Positions 48,221-57,377 of a DNA stretch of 64,000 bases are shown here, in pieces. Both the position numbers and the translations under genes were made by a program. Source of the stretch: Rhizobium sp. P40RR-XXII. Lineage in GTDB: Bacteria; Pseudomonadota; Alphaproteobacteria; Rhizobiales; Rhizobiaceae. Numbering within the stretch: position 1 is the first letter of the stretch; each line of letters starts with the position of its first letter. The DNA lies in the NCBI RefSeq assembly GCF_012641405.1, contig NZ_JABAII010000004.1, forward strand, positions 310,001-374,000, in the 5' to 3' direction. Under the pieces are notes generated by a model. It had not been told where the DNA came from. It did not search any database and saw only the letters and a program-made list of their open reading frames with translations.

Positions 48221-48988
48221 ATGACACAGAATTCCGAACGCAAAATCGCAATCGTCACCGGCGGCAGCCGCGGGCTGGGCCGCAACACCGTGCTCAACCT
48301 CGCCAGACGCGGTGTCGACTCGATCCTCACCTACAATTCCAGCAGGGCGGAAGCCGAAAAGGTCGTGGCCCTGGTTGCTGAAGCTGGCGCTAAAGCCATT
48401 GCCCTCAGGCTCGACACCGGCGACGCTCACGGTTTCGGCCCTTTCGTCGACGCCGTAAAGCAGGCGCTTGCCGATTTGGGCGCCGAGCGCTTCGACTACC
48501 TCGTCAACAATGCCGGAACCTCGCACCACAACAGCATCGAGGCGACGACGGAAGATGAACTGGACATGCTTTACAATGTGCACTTCAAGGGCGTTTTCTT
48601 CCTGACGCAGAAGCTTTTGCCGCTGATCAATGACGGCGGCCGGATCGTCAACCTGTCGAGCGGCCTGACTCGCATCATCGTTCCTGGCAGCGCTCCTTAC
48701 GGTGCGATGAAGGGAGCGGTCGAGGTGCTGACCCAGTACATGGCAAAGGAGCTGGGACCGCGTCGCATCGCCGTCAATGTCGTCGCGCCCGGCGCCATCC
48801 AGACCGACTTTAGCGGCGGTATGGTGCGCGACAATCCGGATCTGAACCAGCGTGTCGCCGAAATGACGGCGCTGGGCCGTGCCGGCCTGCCCGACGATAT
48901 CGGTCCGATGATTGCCTCGCTGCTCTCCGAGGACAATCGCTGGGTCAATGCCCAACGCATCGAGGTCTCTGGCGGAATGTCAATCTGA
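48221..48988 (+). CDS. SDR family oxidoreductase, AraC-linked
   Basis: A 255-residue short-chain dehydrogenase. The cofactor loop is TGGSRGLG (residues 13-20), and the active-site motif is YGAMKGA. INDGGRIVNLSSG and QRIEVSGGMSI are typical C-terminal patterns. An ACGGAGA ribosome site precedes ATG 48221. The substrate is unknown. It is divergent from AraC and likely induced with the downstream hydrolase. Confidence 0.9.
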   Translation: MTQNSERKIAIVTGGSRGLGRNTVLNLARRGVDSILTYNSSRAEAEKVVALVAEAGAKAIALRLDTGDAHGFGPFVDAVKQALADLGAERFDYLVNNAGTSHHNSIEATTEDELDMLYNVHFKGVFFLTQKLLPLINDGGRIVNLSSGLTRIIVPGSAPYGAMKGAVEVLTQYMAKELGPRRIAVNVVAPGAIQTDFSGGMVRDNPDLNQRVAEMTALGRAGLPDDIGPMIASLLSEDNRWVNAQRIEVSGGMSI

Positions 48989-49049
48989 GATGCCGCTCCG
49001 GACCGCGTTCAAATAATCCTACCGCTTCGCAAACGAAGGAGATTCGATC

Positions 49050-49829
49050 ATGATGATGAACAGACGCACATTTTCTAAAACTTTGCTCGTCGGTGCTGCC
49101 ACGTCATTTGTTGCGACACGTGCCGGCCTGGCCGCCACACACACGCCTCCAAAGGCGCGCAATGTCGTTCTCGTGCATGGACTTTTCGCCGACGGATCAT
49201 GCTGGACCGAGGTTATCGCCCGGCTGCAGGCGAAGGGCCTAAACTGCACGGCGGTCCAGAATCCGCTCACCACGCTGCCCGATGCCGTGGCCGCCGCCGG
49301 GCGCGTCCTCGACCGGCAGGACGGTCCGACTGTCTTTGTCGGCCATTCCTTTTCGGGGATGATCCTCACCGAGGCAGGCATACACCCGAACGTCTCTTCA
49401 TTAGTTTATGTCGCTGCCCGAGCACCGGATGCAGGTGAGGACTATGCAGCTTTGGCAAAAACCTACCCGACACCACCCGCAACCGCGGGCATTGTCTTCG
49501 ACGGCGACGAAGGACGGCTGACGGAAGAAGCGTTCCTGCGCGATTTCGGGGGCGACCTTCCCGAAGCCAGGGCCAGGGTTCTCTATGCCGTTCAACAACC
49601 ATTCCAAAAGGCGTTGCTCACCGGCAAAACCTCAAACGCTGCTTGGCGCTCGAAGCCAAGCTACTACGCTGTTTCGACGCAAGATGAGACGATAAATCCA
49701 GACCTGCAGCGTTTCATGGCCAGACGCATGGGCGCTAAAGCCATCGAACTCAAATCCAGCCATCTGTCGCTCATTTCACATCCGGATGAGATCACCAAAC
49801 TCATTCTGGAAGCTGCCGGGCAATCATGA
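49050..49829 (+). CDS. Alpha/beta hydrolase with twin-Arg-like signal
   Basis: A 259-residue hydrolase. The N-terminus MMMNRRTFSKTLLVGAATSF is a signal peptide of twin-arginine appearance. The nucleophile is Ser100 in FVGHSFSG. An oxyanion segment LVHGLFADGSCW precedes it, and the His is in SSHLSLISHPDEI. Closest group by pattern: esterase/EstC-like hydrolases near SDRs. It is 61 bp after the SDR, probably in the same unit. Confidence 0.86.
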   Translation: MMMNRRTFSKTLLVGAATSFVATRAGLAATHTPPKARNVVLVHGLFADGSCWTEVIARLQAKGLNCTAVQNPLTTLPDAVAAAGRVLDRQDGPTVFVGHSFSGMILTEAGIHPNVSSLVYVAARAPDAGEDYAALAKTYPTPPATAGIVFDGDEGRLTEEAFLRDFGGDLPEARARVLYAVQQPFQKALLTGKTSNAAWRSKPSYYAVSTQDETINPDLQRFMARRMGAKAIELKSSHLSLISHPDEITKLILEAAGQS

Positions 49830-49899
49830 CATTGGATCCCCTGACGCCGCGAGAGCCGATATTCCGAGCCTGATCGCTGCCGGCAAGGCCAACGGGGAG

Positions 49900-50070
49900 A
49901 TCGCCGTCCCGAAGTGCCGGAATGAATCCGGCTGGATTGATCGCCAGGAATTCCGCGTCATCGGCAACTCCGGCTATCAGGTCTACGGGCCTCAGTCGGT
50001 ACAGAAGGCCCATTTCCTCCAGAAGCCAGACGACCCGAAATCCCCTTCCTTCGCCGTAAACCGTGATCAT
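49900..50070 (-). pseudogene. Truncated glutathione S-transferase N-terminal fragment
   Basis: The frame encodes MITVYGEGRGFRVVWLLEEMG and FLAINPAGFIPALRDGD, the GST N-terminal thioredoxin-fold pattern with cis-Pro. Homology stops at about residue 57, where the SNAIL/ESxAI motif and helical domain should follow, and the remaining frame is unrelated. A remnant of a deleted GST is the simplest reading. Confidence 0.72.
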
Positions 50071-50445
50071 GGCCCGTTTCCTCCTCGCTGAGGAACCGAC
50101 GTCTGTCCGCCAATGTCTCTAAGACGCACGAGCGTATGGCGATCCGACATCGCAGTGGAAAATTGTTGAGAAACACCGAACGGTGGATGTCCGGCCCCGG
50201 CCAATGGAGGACCTTCGCGTCAAATCAAATGAACGGCCGCTCTGGGGCCGTGAGCAGACTGGCTGCTATGAAATGACAAGACGCGGATAGCGGACTTTCC
50301 CTAAGCCGAAAAGTCCGCCATTCGGAGATTGTGAAGATTGGGCGGGAGTAGACGCGCCTCATGTTGACTTGAACTGTCGAGTGCTTCCCGCAGCGCGTCC
50401 GACGCAGAAGTGGGTAGCCTCCGTCATACCTGATCCGTGCCGGAC
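50071..50445. other. Noncoding gap with hairpin
   Basis: Together with the GST remnant this forms a 616-bp region without an intact gene. GCGGACTTT (50290-50298) pairs with AAAGTCCGC (50310-50318) around an 11-nt loop. No T run follows on either strand. The rest shows nothing recognisable. Confidence 0.5.
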
Positions 50446-51318
50446 TTACGCCTTGGCGGCGTCCTGTGCCGCCGCGAATACATCGCGTGCGGACGTCTTA
50501 CCCGCTACGTGCTCCGTACCCCCGACGCCGAGGTCCATCCATCCCGCATTCACGGCCTCGTACATTTCTTCGGCAGGTCCGCTGTGGCCCTTCGGGATGC
50601 CGAATTGCTCTAACGCTTCCGCCCATCCTGCACGCGGGATTGCAAAGGCTTTCACGTCGAGATTTAGGACTTCGCCCAATTGTTCCGCGACTTCATCCGC
50701 CGTGACCATCGAACCAATCTCGACGATGCGCTGCCCTGACCATGCTGGCCCGGTCAAAAGGGTTGCAACCTCGGCGCCGATGTCACTCGTCGCGACCATG
50801 GTCGATTTCCGGTTTGTCGGATTGTAGAAGACCGGTAGCGTTCCGCCCTGCGCGACCTGCAAGCCGAAAAGAAAATTTTCGAAGAATCCGCCTGCGCGCA
50901 CAAATGCGATTGGCGAAATCAGGTCGCGTAAACCTTGCTCCAGAAGCGACAAGGCCGTGATCACCCCGTGCCCGCTGGTTCTGTTCGCGCCCATCGACGA
51001 AAGCGCAACCACTCGCGGCGGCGCTTCCTTGGTGAGCGCCTCGACATAATTTGCAATCACGCCCTTTGCTTCTTCGTAATAGGGCGACGGCGCCCAGACC
51101 GGGGGCAACATGACGAACGCACCTTCGACGCCTTTGAGCGCTCGCTCGATGGCTGCCGAATCATTCCAATCGCCGTCGGCCAGTTCCACGCCCTGGTTCG
51201 CCCAGTTAACCGCCTTCTCGCGGTCGCGGACCAGCGCGCGCACCTTCTTGCCTTGCGCCAGCAAATGCTTTGCCGTCGCGCCGCCCACGTTTCCCGTGAT
51301 TCCCATTACTAAAAACAT
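50446..51318 (-). CDS. NmrA/NAD(P)-binding family protein
   Basis: A 290-residue atypical SDR. The N-terminal GITGNVGGATAKHLLAQGKKVRALVR is the dinucleotide-binding region with the NmrA-type pattern GxxGxxG. There is no Tyr-x-x-x-Lys, so redox sensing or a nonclassical reductase is possible. Neighbours: DoxX-like protein 45 bp upstream on the same strand, LysR divergent beyond it. Confidence 0.88.
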   Translation of the reverse strand: MFLVMGITGNVGGATAKHLLAQGKKVRALVRDREKAVNWANQGVELADGDWNDSAAIERALKGVEGAFVMLPPVWAPSPYYEEAKGVIANYVEALTKEAPPRVVALSSMGANRTSGHGVITALSLLEQGLRDLISPIAFVRAGGFFENFLFGLQVAQGGTLPVFYNPTNRKSTMVATSDIGAEVATLLTGPAWSGQRIVEIGSMVTADEVAEQLGEVLNLDVKAFAIPRAGWAEALEQFGIPKGHSGPAEEMYEAVNAGWMDLGVGGTEHVAGKTSARDVFAAAQDAAKA

Positions 51319-51363
51319 GCGTTTTCTCCTGATGTTGAGGGACAGAGTACTGCCCCGGTTGAT

Positions 51364-51786
51364 TCAATGGATGAGCGGCAGAATGGCCCGGATTCGGGCG
51401 TCACGCAGATAGAGGCCGCCCCAAGTAATCGCGCCCAGAAGCAGCGAAATGATTTCCGGCGGCGACCCTAATTCACCGATGCGGACATGGGCGCTGATCG
51501 CGCCTCCCAAAAAGCCTGTCACCAGGATCGCGCCGAGGACGGCGGTGGCCGGAATGGCGTAAAGGGTGGCGCAGGCGAGGATGATCGGACCCACGATACG
51601 GGTCAGGTCCATCGCGAACCCGGTTTCCTGCAACATGCTCGCGATCTGTCCCGGCATGAAAAGTTGAATAGTGCCGTCGGCCACCAGAGCGATCACGACA
51701 AACGCGCTCATGATCCGGCCCGCCCACTGGGCGCGATGCAAGGTCATGGTTTCAGGCACCTGATGCTGTTTCATCGTTTCGGACAT
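51364..51786 (-). CDS. DoxX-like membrane protein
   Basis: A 140-residue protein with four hydrophobic helices. WAGRIMSAFVVIALVADGTIQLFMPGQIASMLQETGFAMD and GPIILACATLYAIPATAVLGAILVTGFLGGAISAHVRIG match the DoxX-like family (DUF4267/DoxX_2). Its genes often accompany NmrA/SDR genes. It starts 118 bp from the divergent LysR. Confidence 0.82.
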   Translation of the reverse strand: MSETMKQHQVPETMTLHRAQWAGRIMSAFVVIALVADGTIQLFMPGQIASMLQETGFAMDLTRIVGPIILACATLYAIPATAVLGAILVTGFLGGAISAHVRIGELGSPPEIISLLLGAITWGGLYLRDARIRAILPLIH

Positions 51787-51903
51787 GTGTCGTTCTCCGA
51801 TGGCGTTATTCAATTTTGAAGCTACTGTGTCTCTGGAGCATGATAAACAGCACAAAAAGGAACGTACTGTTCTCTATGTGGTCAACAATACCGAGACACG
51901 AAA
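51787..51903. promoter_or_regulatory. Divergent DoxX/LysR promoter region
   Basis: 117 bp separate the two starts. The layout predicts a LysR T-N11-A operator controlling the doxX-nmrA unit; no single box could be assigned with confidence. Confidence 0.45.
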
Positions 51904-52809
51904 ATGCAGAATCTCGAACCAATCCTCATATTCATAACGGTCGCGGAAATGGGAAGCTTCACCCGCGCGGCCGATAGCCTGGGCATCCAAAAGGGAAGGG
52001 CCTCAACGGCGGTCCGCAGGCTGGAAGAAGATGTCGGTGTCAGGCTCCTGCACCGGACGACGCGCAGCGTGCAGTTGACGGAGGACGGACGCGCATTTCA
52101 TGCCCGTGCCCGCGATCTGCTTGCTGAAGTCGATGACCTGCACTCGATGTTCGCAGGCGATCGCGTGGCACTTCGCGGGCGTTTACGGGTCGATCTTCCG
52201 ACCGAGGTGGCGCGCACAACGATCGTGCCGGCCTTGCCGGATTTCATGGCGGCTCACCCCGAGTTGGAGCTGGAGGTGTCGAGTACGGATCGGCAAGTCG
52301 ATCTGGTTCAAGAGGGGTTCGACTGCGTATTGCGGCTTGGACCCATAGGAGACGAGACGCTGATTGCTCGCCCATTGGGCCTGTTGCGCATGGTCAACGC
52401 TGCCAGTCCCGCCTATCTGGCGCGCTATGGCGTCCCTCGATCGCTGGAAGATCTCCAGCGTCAGGAACATCGGACAATTCATTTTTCGACGATGCTGGGC
52501 GCAAGACCCCATGGATGGGAATATCCGGACGGTGACGGCTACGCGACGCTTCAGTTACCTGGTGCGCTACACGTCAACAGCGCGCAGACTTACGACGCCG
52601 CTGCCCTCGCCGGCCTTGGCCTGATTCAGGCACCACTCTTGGGGATCGGGCAATATTTCGAGAGTGGAGCGCTTGTGGAGATCATTCCCGATTTTCGTCG
52701 CCGGGCGATTCCGGTGTCCCTCGTCGTGGCACATAGGAGCAATCTGTCGCGCCGGGTCCGCGCATTCATGAAATGGATCGAAGATGTGCTGACGCCGTAT
52801 CTGGAATAG
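51904..52809 (+). CDS. LysR-family transcriptional regulator
   Basis: A 301-residue LTTR. Residues about 1-60 form the wHTH (EMGSFTRAADSLGIQKGRASTAVRRLEEDVGVRLLHRTTR). The rest is the periplasmic-binding-like effector domain. The DNA-binding helix differs from the usual A-x-S-Q-x-A pattern. Divergent from the DoxX gene, which it probably regulates. Confidence 0.92.
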   Translation: MQNLEPILIFITVAEMGSFTRAADSLGIQKGRASTAVRRLEEDVGVRLLHRTTRSVQLTEDGRAFHARARDLLAEVDDLHSMFAGDRVALRGRLRVDLPTEVARTTIVPALPDFMAAHPELELEVSSTDRQVDLVQEGFDCVLRLGPIGDETLIARPLGLLRMVNAASPAYLARYGVPRSLEDLQRQEHRTIHFSTMLGARPHGWEYPDGDGYATLQLPGALHVNSAQTYDAAALAGLGLIQAPLLGIGQYFESGALVEIIPDFRRRAIPVSLVVAHRSNLSRRVRAFMKWIEDVLTPYLE

Positions 52810-52941
52810 ATGCCCGCTTTCGGGACGGTACACTTTGCCCGAGAGCGGCGAGGATGCGGGCGCGAAGCAGAAACGGGAAGAGCGGAATCCTCCCACGTCG
52901 CTTTGCGACCCCATCAGACTCACAAGATGAGGACGATCACG

Positions 52942-53364
52942 ATGACCGAAGCGCCGGATAAAGGCCCCTTCTTTCATGGCACAATCGCGGATTTGCGCGT
53001 GGGTGACTTCCTCACCGCAGGATATCGGTCGAACTATCGTCCTGAAGTGGTGATGAACCATATCTATTTCACTGCCATTGTGGACGGTGCCGGGCTTGCC
53101 GCTGAAATCGCGGCCGAACTCATCGGAGGCGGCGCAGTCCCGCGTGTTTATGTCGTAGAGCCGACCGGGACATTCGAGAACGACCCGAACGTGACCGACA
53201 AGAAATTTCCCGGCAACCCCACTCGGTCGTATCGCAGCAGCGCACCGCTCAAGGTCATCGGCGAACTCACGCATTGGACCAGATTGACGCCTGAAGCACT
53301 ACAGGTATGGAGAGAACGACTGACCGCACTGCGCTCAGACGAACGAGGCGAAATCATCAACTGA
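52942..53364 (+). CDS. arr: NAD+-rifampin ADP-ribosyltransferase (Arr family)
   Basis: A 140-residue enzyme that ADP-ribosylates rifamycins. GPFFHGTIADLRVGDFLTAGYRSNYRPE, YVVEPTGTFENDPNVTDKKFPGNPTRSYRS and the downstream PLKVIGELTHW are diagnostic of Arr. Length matches characterised Arr proteins. ATG 52942 is preferred to an in-frame ATG at 52927. It lies after LysR by 132 bp and seems to be its own unit. Activity is a prediction from family similarity. Confidence 0.88.
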   Translation: MTEAPDKGPFFHGTIADLRVGDFLTAGYRSNYRPEVVMNHIYFTAIVDGAGLAAEIAAELIGGGAVPRVYVVEPTGTFENDPNVTDKKFPGNPTRSYRSSAPLKVIGELTHWTRLTPEALQVWRERLTALRSDERGEIIN

Positions 53365-53513
53365 TGCGAGGCGACACGGATCGTGTGCCCATTACACGAT
53401 CGAATCGCTAAAAGGAGACGGTCCGCTTTTGACCCGCAGCAGACGATTTTCTGCTGCCGGCGCCGCAGTGCATGACCTCGGATGACCGGTCTACGGCGTG
53501 GGACGCTCGGAGC

Positions 53514-53534
53514 GCTTGCGCTTTCTGCGCAAGC
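53514..53534. repeat. Short hairpin before the ArsR-type gene
   Basis: GCTTGCG (53514-53520) pairs with CGCAAGC (53528-53534) around a 7-nt loop, immediately before the larger palindrome. Confidence 0.55.
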
Positions 53535-53537
53535 AGG

Positions 53538-53569
53538 TTAAATACTGAACTATATGGTTCAGTATTTAA
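53538..53569. promoter_or_regulatory. Perfect palindrome over the ArsR-type start codon
   Basis: TTAAATACTGAAC (53538-53550) and GTTCAGTATTTAA (53557-53569) are exact complements with the loop TATATG, which contains the ATG. A dimeric repressor bound here would block both initiation and the promoter; the hairpin could also hide the start in mRNA. Confidence 0.8.
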
Positions 53570-53901
53570 CTCCTCCCCTCGATCTCTCGTTTACGGCGCT
53601 GTCTGATGCGACCCGTCGCGGGATCATCGATCAGCTTGGGCGAGGGGATGCGTCGATCACCAGTCTCGCGGATAAGTTCCAGATGACGCTGACCGGCATG
53701 AAGAAGCACGTCCAGGTTCTCGAGCGGGCGGGGCTCGTCGTCACGCAGAAGGTCGGACGGGTGAGAACCTGCAAGCTTGGGGAACGCGGCCTCAAGGCAG
53801 AGGCCGAGTGGATCGAGGCGCATCGCAAGCTCTTCGAGGCTCGCTTCGAAGCTTTGGATGAAATCATCAGCGAAATGCAACAAGAGGGAAGCGATGACTG
53901 A
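53554..53901 (+). CDS. ArsR-family transcriptional regulator
   Basis: A 115-residue wHTH repressor. LDLSFTALSDATRRGIIDQLGRGDASITSLADKFQMTLTGMKKHVQVLERAGLVVTQKVGRVRTCKL is the full DNA-binding domain. The usual metal-binding Cys motif is absent, so it is a non-metal type often paired with SRPBCC genes. The start codon lies within a perfect palindrome. It overlaps the next gene by 8 bp. Confidence 0.9.
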   Translation: MVQYLTPPLDLSFTALSDATRRGIIDQLGRGDASITSLADKFQMTLTGMKKHVQVLERAGLVVTQKVGRVRTCKLGERGLKAEAEWIEAHRKLFEARFEALDEIISEMQQEGSDD

Positions 53902-54397
53902 GCAAGTTAACGGTGCATCTGGTCCGCAGAACCGCACGTCAGTCGAGCGCAGAGGGGATCGCGAACTCGTCGTAACGCGGATATTCGATGCGCCGCCCAG
54001 CACGGTTTACAGGGCGTGGAGCCAACCTGAGTTGTTCCAGCGCTGGTGGGTGCCAAAATCGGTATCCGGCGTTTCGCTCGTATCGTGCGATATGGACGTC
54101 CGTACCGGTGGCAAATATCGTCTGGAATTCGGCGTCGGCGGTTCGGACACCATGGCCTTCTATGGCAAGTATCTCGAGGTGGTGCCGAACGAGCGCATCG
54201 TCTGGACCAACGACGAGGGCGAAGAGGGTGCGATCACGACCGTGACCTTCGAGGACCAAGGCGGGAGGACACTGCTGAATTTCCACGAAGTCTATCCGTC
54301 CAAGGAGGCGCTTGACGAAGCGCTACAGGGATCGGCGGCCGCATTGCCGGAGCAATTGGAGCAGCTCGACGAAATGCTTTCCATCACAGGCGAGTAG
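53894..54397 (+). CDS. SRPBCC (AHSA1-like) protein
   Basis: A 167-residue START-like protein. VTRIFDAPPSTVYRAWSQPELFQRWWVPKSVSG is the classic N-terminal half, and GKYRLEFGVGGSDTMAFYGKYLEVVPNERIVWTND with the C-terminal helix completes the fold. It begins inside the last codons of the arsR gene, so translation is coupled. Ligand and function are unknown. Confidence 0.9.
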   Translation: MTEQVNGASGPQNRTSVERRGDRELVVTRIFDAPPSTVYRAWSQPELFQRWWVPKSVSGVSLVSCDMDVRTGGKYRLEFGVGGSDTMAFYGKYLEVVPNERIVWTNDEGEEGAITTVTFEDQGGRTLLNFHEVYPSKEALDEALQGSAAALPEQLEQLDEMLSITGE

Positions 54398-54652
54398 CGC
54401 GGTCGGGAAAGTCGACTCGAGGGAACGTCTGCTGCTGGGGAATGACCCAACCCTTCCGGCCGGAGCGAGGGCGCGAAGAAGTGACTCGCATCACGATCGC
54501 CAAACGGCAGCTTCGGCTCGATTGTGGTCATTGGCGGCATTGCCGCACAGGGCCAGACATTCACCGAGGCTGCGGACCGTTCGCATTTTGCGCGTGCTCT
54601 TGAGTAGCTGCCGGGTTTTCTTTTGCGCTCGTCCGGGGCATGGTCTGGCGCA

Positions 54653-56884
54653 ATGAGCAAAGATTCTTCCGATCTGTTCGGTGCGCTTTTCGAGGCGGCG
54701 CCCGCAAAGCCTGTGATGAGCCGCACGGTTCCCGTTCTCGTGCCGATGCCGGCGCCGAGGGCCTATTCCTATGCCGTGCCCGAGGGCATGGCGGTGGAGC
54801 CGGGCTCCGTTGTCCAGGTGCCGCTGGGGCCGCGTCAGGTCATCGGCGTCGTCTGGGATGGCGAAGACGACGGCGGCGTCGACCCGAAGAAACTTCGGCC
54901 GATCAGCCATGTGTTCGATTGCCCGCCGCTCGGCAAGCAGATGCGTGACTTCATCGATTGGGTTGCCTCTTACACGCTGTCGCCGCCGGGGCTGGTGGCA
55001 CGCATGGCCTTGCGAGCGCCTGCCGCCTTCGATCCCGAACCGATGATCGAGGGCTTGCGCTTCGTCGGCGGCCAGCCGGAACGGATGACGCCGGCCCGCG
55101 CCAAGGTGATGGAGATTGCCGCCGACGGGCTTTCCTGGACGCGTACCGGGCTTGCGCATGCGGCGGGTGTTTCCACCAGCGTTATCGACGGGCTGATCTC
55201 GCAGGGCATTTTCGAAACCATCTTCCTGCCACCGCCGCCCGTCGTCGCCAAGCCCGATCCTGAATTCACCGCGTCGCGGCTCGAAGGGCCACAGAGGCAA
55301 GCGGCCGAAGAGATCCTGGCTGATGTGGGCAAGGGCGAATTCGCGGTTTCCCTGATCGATGGCGTTACCGGCTCCGGGAAGACGGAGGTCTATTTCGAGG
55401 CCATCGCCGAAACGCTGAGGCACGGCAAGCAGGTGCTGATCCTGCTGCCGGAAATCGCGCTGACGGCAAGCTTTCTCGAACGCTTCCAGGATCGCTTCGG
55501 CGCCAAGCCGGCCGAATGGCATTCCGATCTCGCGCCGCGCATGCGCGAAAAAGTCTGGCGTCAGGCCGTGACCGGCGAGGTCAGGGTCGTGGCCGGCGCT
55601 CGTTCGGCGCTGTTCCTGCCTTTCGAGGATCTCGGGCTCATCATCGTCGACGAAGAGCATGACCCTGCCTACAAGCAGGAGGACCGCGTCTTTTATAATG
55701 CGCGCGACATGGCCGTGGTGCGCGGCCGCATCGGCGACTTTCCCGTGGTGCTGGTTTCGGCGACGCCTTCAGTCGAAAGCCAGGTCAACGGCCAGAGCGG
55801 CCGCTACACGACAATCCACCTGCCGACCCGCTTTGGCGATGCGGCACTTCCCGATTTGCATCTGATCGATATGCGCCGGCATGCGCCGGAGCGCGGCGGC
55901 TTTCTTTCGCCGGTCATGATCCGGGCGATCGGCAAGACGGTCGCCAAGGGCGAGCAGGCGCTCATGTTCCTCAACAGACGCGGTTACGCGCCGCTGACGC
56001 TCTGCCGGGTCTGCGGCCATCGGTTCCAGTGCCCGCAATGTTCGAGCTGGCTGGTCGAGCATCGCTTCCGCGGCCAGATCCAGTGCCATCAATGCGGCTA
56101 TGCCGAGCGCACGCCGGAGGCCTGCCCCGAATGCGGCACGCTCGATCATCTCGTTGCCTGCGGGCCAGGCGTCGAGCGCATCGCGGAAGAAGTGGAGCGG
56201 CATTTTCCCGAGGCGCGGACGATCGTGCTCTCCTCCGACATCATGGGCGGCGTCAAGCGGCTAAGATTAGAGCTCGATGCGATCGCCAAGGGCGAGGCTG
56301 ACATCGTCATCGGCACGCAGCTCGTCGCCAAGGGGCACAATTTTCCGCTGATGACGCTGGTCGGTATCGTCGATGCCGACCTCGGCCTGGCGAACGGCGA
56401 TCCGCGCGCCGCCGAGCGCACGTTCCAGCTCCTGTCGCAGGTGACGGGACGCGCCGGGCGAACCGGTCTCAAGAGCCACGGTCTGCTGCAGACCTACCAG
56501 CCGCAGCATCCTGTCATGCAGGCGATCGTATCTGGCGATGCCGGCGCTTTTTACGAGCGTGAGATTTCCGAGCGGGAAAGGGCCATATTGCCGCCCTTTG
56601 GCAGGCTCGCCTCGATCATCGTCTCGGCCGACACGAGGCAGGATGCCGAAACCCACGCCCGCGGCATGCGCAATGCGGCGCCGCAGGTGACGGGCATTTC
56701 GGTGCTCGGCCCGGCCGAAGCGCCGATCGCGCTCGTACGCGGCCGCCACCGCTTCCGCCTGCTCGTGCACGGCCGGCGCAATTCCGACATGCAGGGTTTC
56801 CTCCGAGCCTTGCTGGCGCAGTCGCCGAAGGAGCGTGGGTCCGTGCAGGTGCAGCTCGACATCGATCCGCAAAGCTTTCTGTGA
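54653..56884 (+). CDS. priA: Primosomal protein N' (replication restart helicase)
   Basis: A 743-residue helicase. Walker A is GVTGSGKTE (about residues 237-245), the DEAH-type box is VDEEHD (about 331-336), and eight zinc-binding cysteines lie in CRVCGHRFQCPQCSSWL, then CHQCGYAERTPEACPECG. Full length. It restarts stalled forks. It starts a core region that continues with the atp operon. Confidence 0.96.
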   Translation: MSKDSSDLFGALFEAAPAKPVMSRTVPVLVPMPAPRAYSYAVPEGMAVEPGSVVQVPLGPRQVIGVVWDGEDDGGVDPKKLRPISHVFDCPPLGKQMRDFIDWVASYTLSPPGLVARMALRAPAAFDPEPMIEGLRFVGGQPERMTPARAKVMEIAADGLSWTRTGLAHAAGVSTSVIDGLISQGIFETIFLPPPPVVAKPDPEFTASRLEGPQRQAAEEILADVGKGEFAVSLIDGVTGSGKTEVYFEAIAETLRHGKQVLILLPEIALTASFLERFQDRFGAKPAEWHSDLAPRMREKVWRQAVTGEVRVVAGARSALFLPFEDLGLIIVDEEHDPAYKQEDRVFYNARDMAVVRGRIGDFPVVLVSATPSVESQVNGQSGRYTTIHLPTRFGDAALPDLHLIDMRRHAPERGGFLSPVMIRAIGKTVAKGEQALMFLNRRGYAPLTLCRVCGHRFQCPQCSSWLVEHRFRGQIQCHQCGYAERTPEACPECGTLDHLVACGPGVERIAEEVERHFPEARTIVLSSDIMGGVKRLRLELDAIAKGEADIVIGTQLVAKGHNFPLMTLVGIVDADLGLANGDPRAAERTFQLLSQVTGRAGRTGLKSHGLLQTYQPQHPVMQAIVSGDAGAFYEREISERERAILPPFGRLASIIVSADTRQDAETHARGMRNAAPQVTGISVLGPAEAPIALVRGRHRFRLLVHGRRNSDMQGFLRALLAQSPKERGSVQVQLDIDPQSFL

Positions 56885-56993
56885 TTGACGCTGCAGATAT
56901 CTAGACTGCGCCTTCCCCTTGCAACCCGGATCATGCCATAAGTTCGGCCGTCTCACTTACATGGTTTGCGCGCGGCTGATTTGGGGGCGACCG

Positions 56994-57377
56994 ATGGAGC
57001 TTTATTTTCCGACCGAATTCGGCGAGCGGCTTGCTTACTGTTCGGCTGCCGTCACCGCGCTCATCGGTCTCTTCCTGATGTTCGCGCCGGGCTATACCTA
57101 CCGCTTCCTCAAGCTGCAGGTGAAGGAAGGGTGCTCCGAAGCCTATGCCGAGGCTCGTTCCGCTGGCGGCTTCATGGTCGGCTTCGGGCTGGTGGCGATC
57201 CTGTTGGCGCAGCCGATGATCTATCTCGCGCTCGGCGCTTCCTTCGGCGTCGCGGCGTTCGGTCGCATCCTGTCGCTGATGTCAGATCGTGGCAGCATAT
57301 TTTTGAGTCTTCTCCTTCTGGTTGCGCAGGCTGCATTGGCGGCGCTACCTTTTCTCTACGGGCTAGGCTATATTTGA
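56994..57377 (+). CDS. Small membrane protein of unknown function
   Basis: A 127-residue protein with four hydrophobic helices. MELYFPTEFGERLAYCSAAVTALIGLFLMFAPGYTYRFLKLQ is the N-terminus. No domain was recognised. It lies between priA and atpH. Confidence 0.75.
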   Translation: MELYFPTEFGERLAYCSAAVTALIGLFLMFAPGYTYRFLKLQVKEGCSEAYAEARSAGGFMVGFGLVAILLAQPMIYLALGASFGVAAFGRILSLMSDRGSIFLSLLLLVAQAALAALPFLYGLGYI

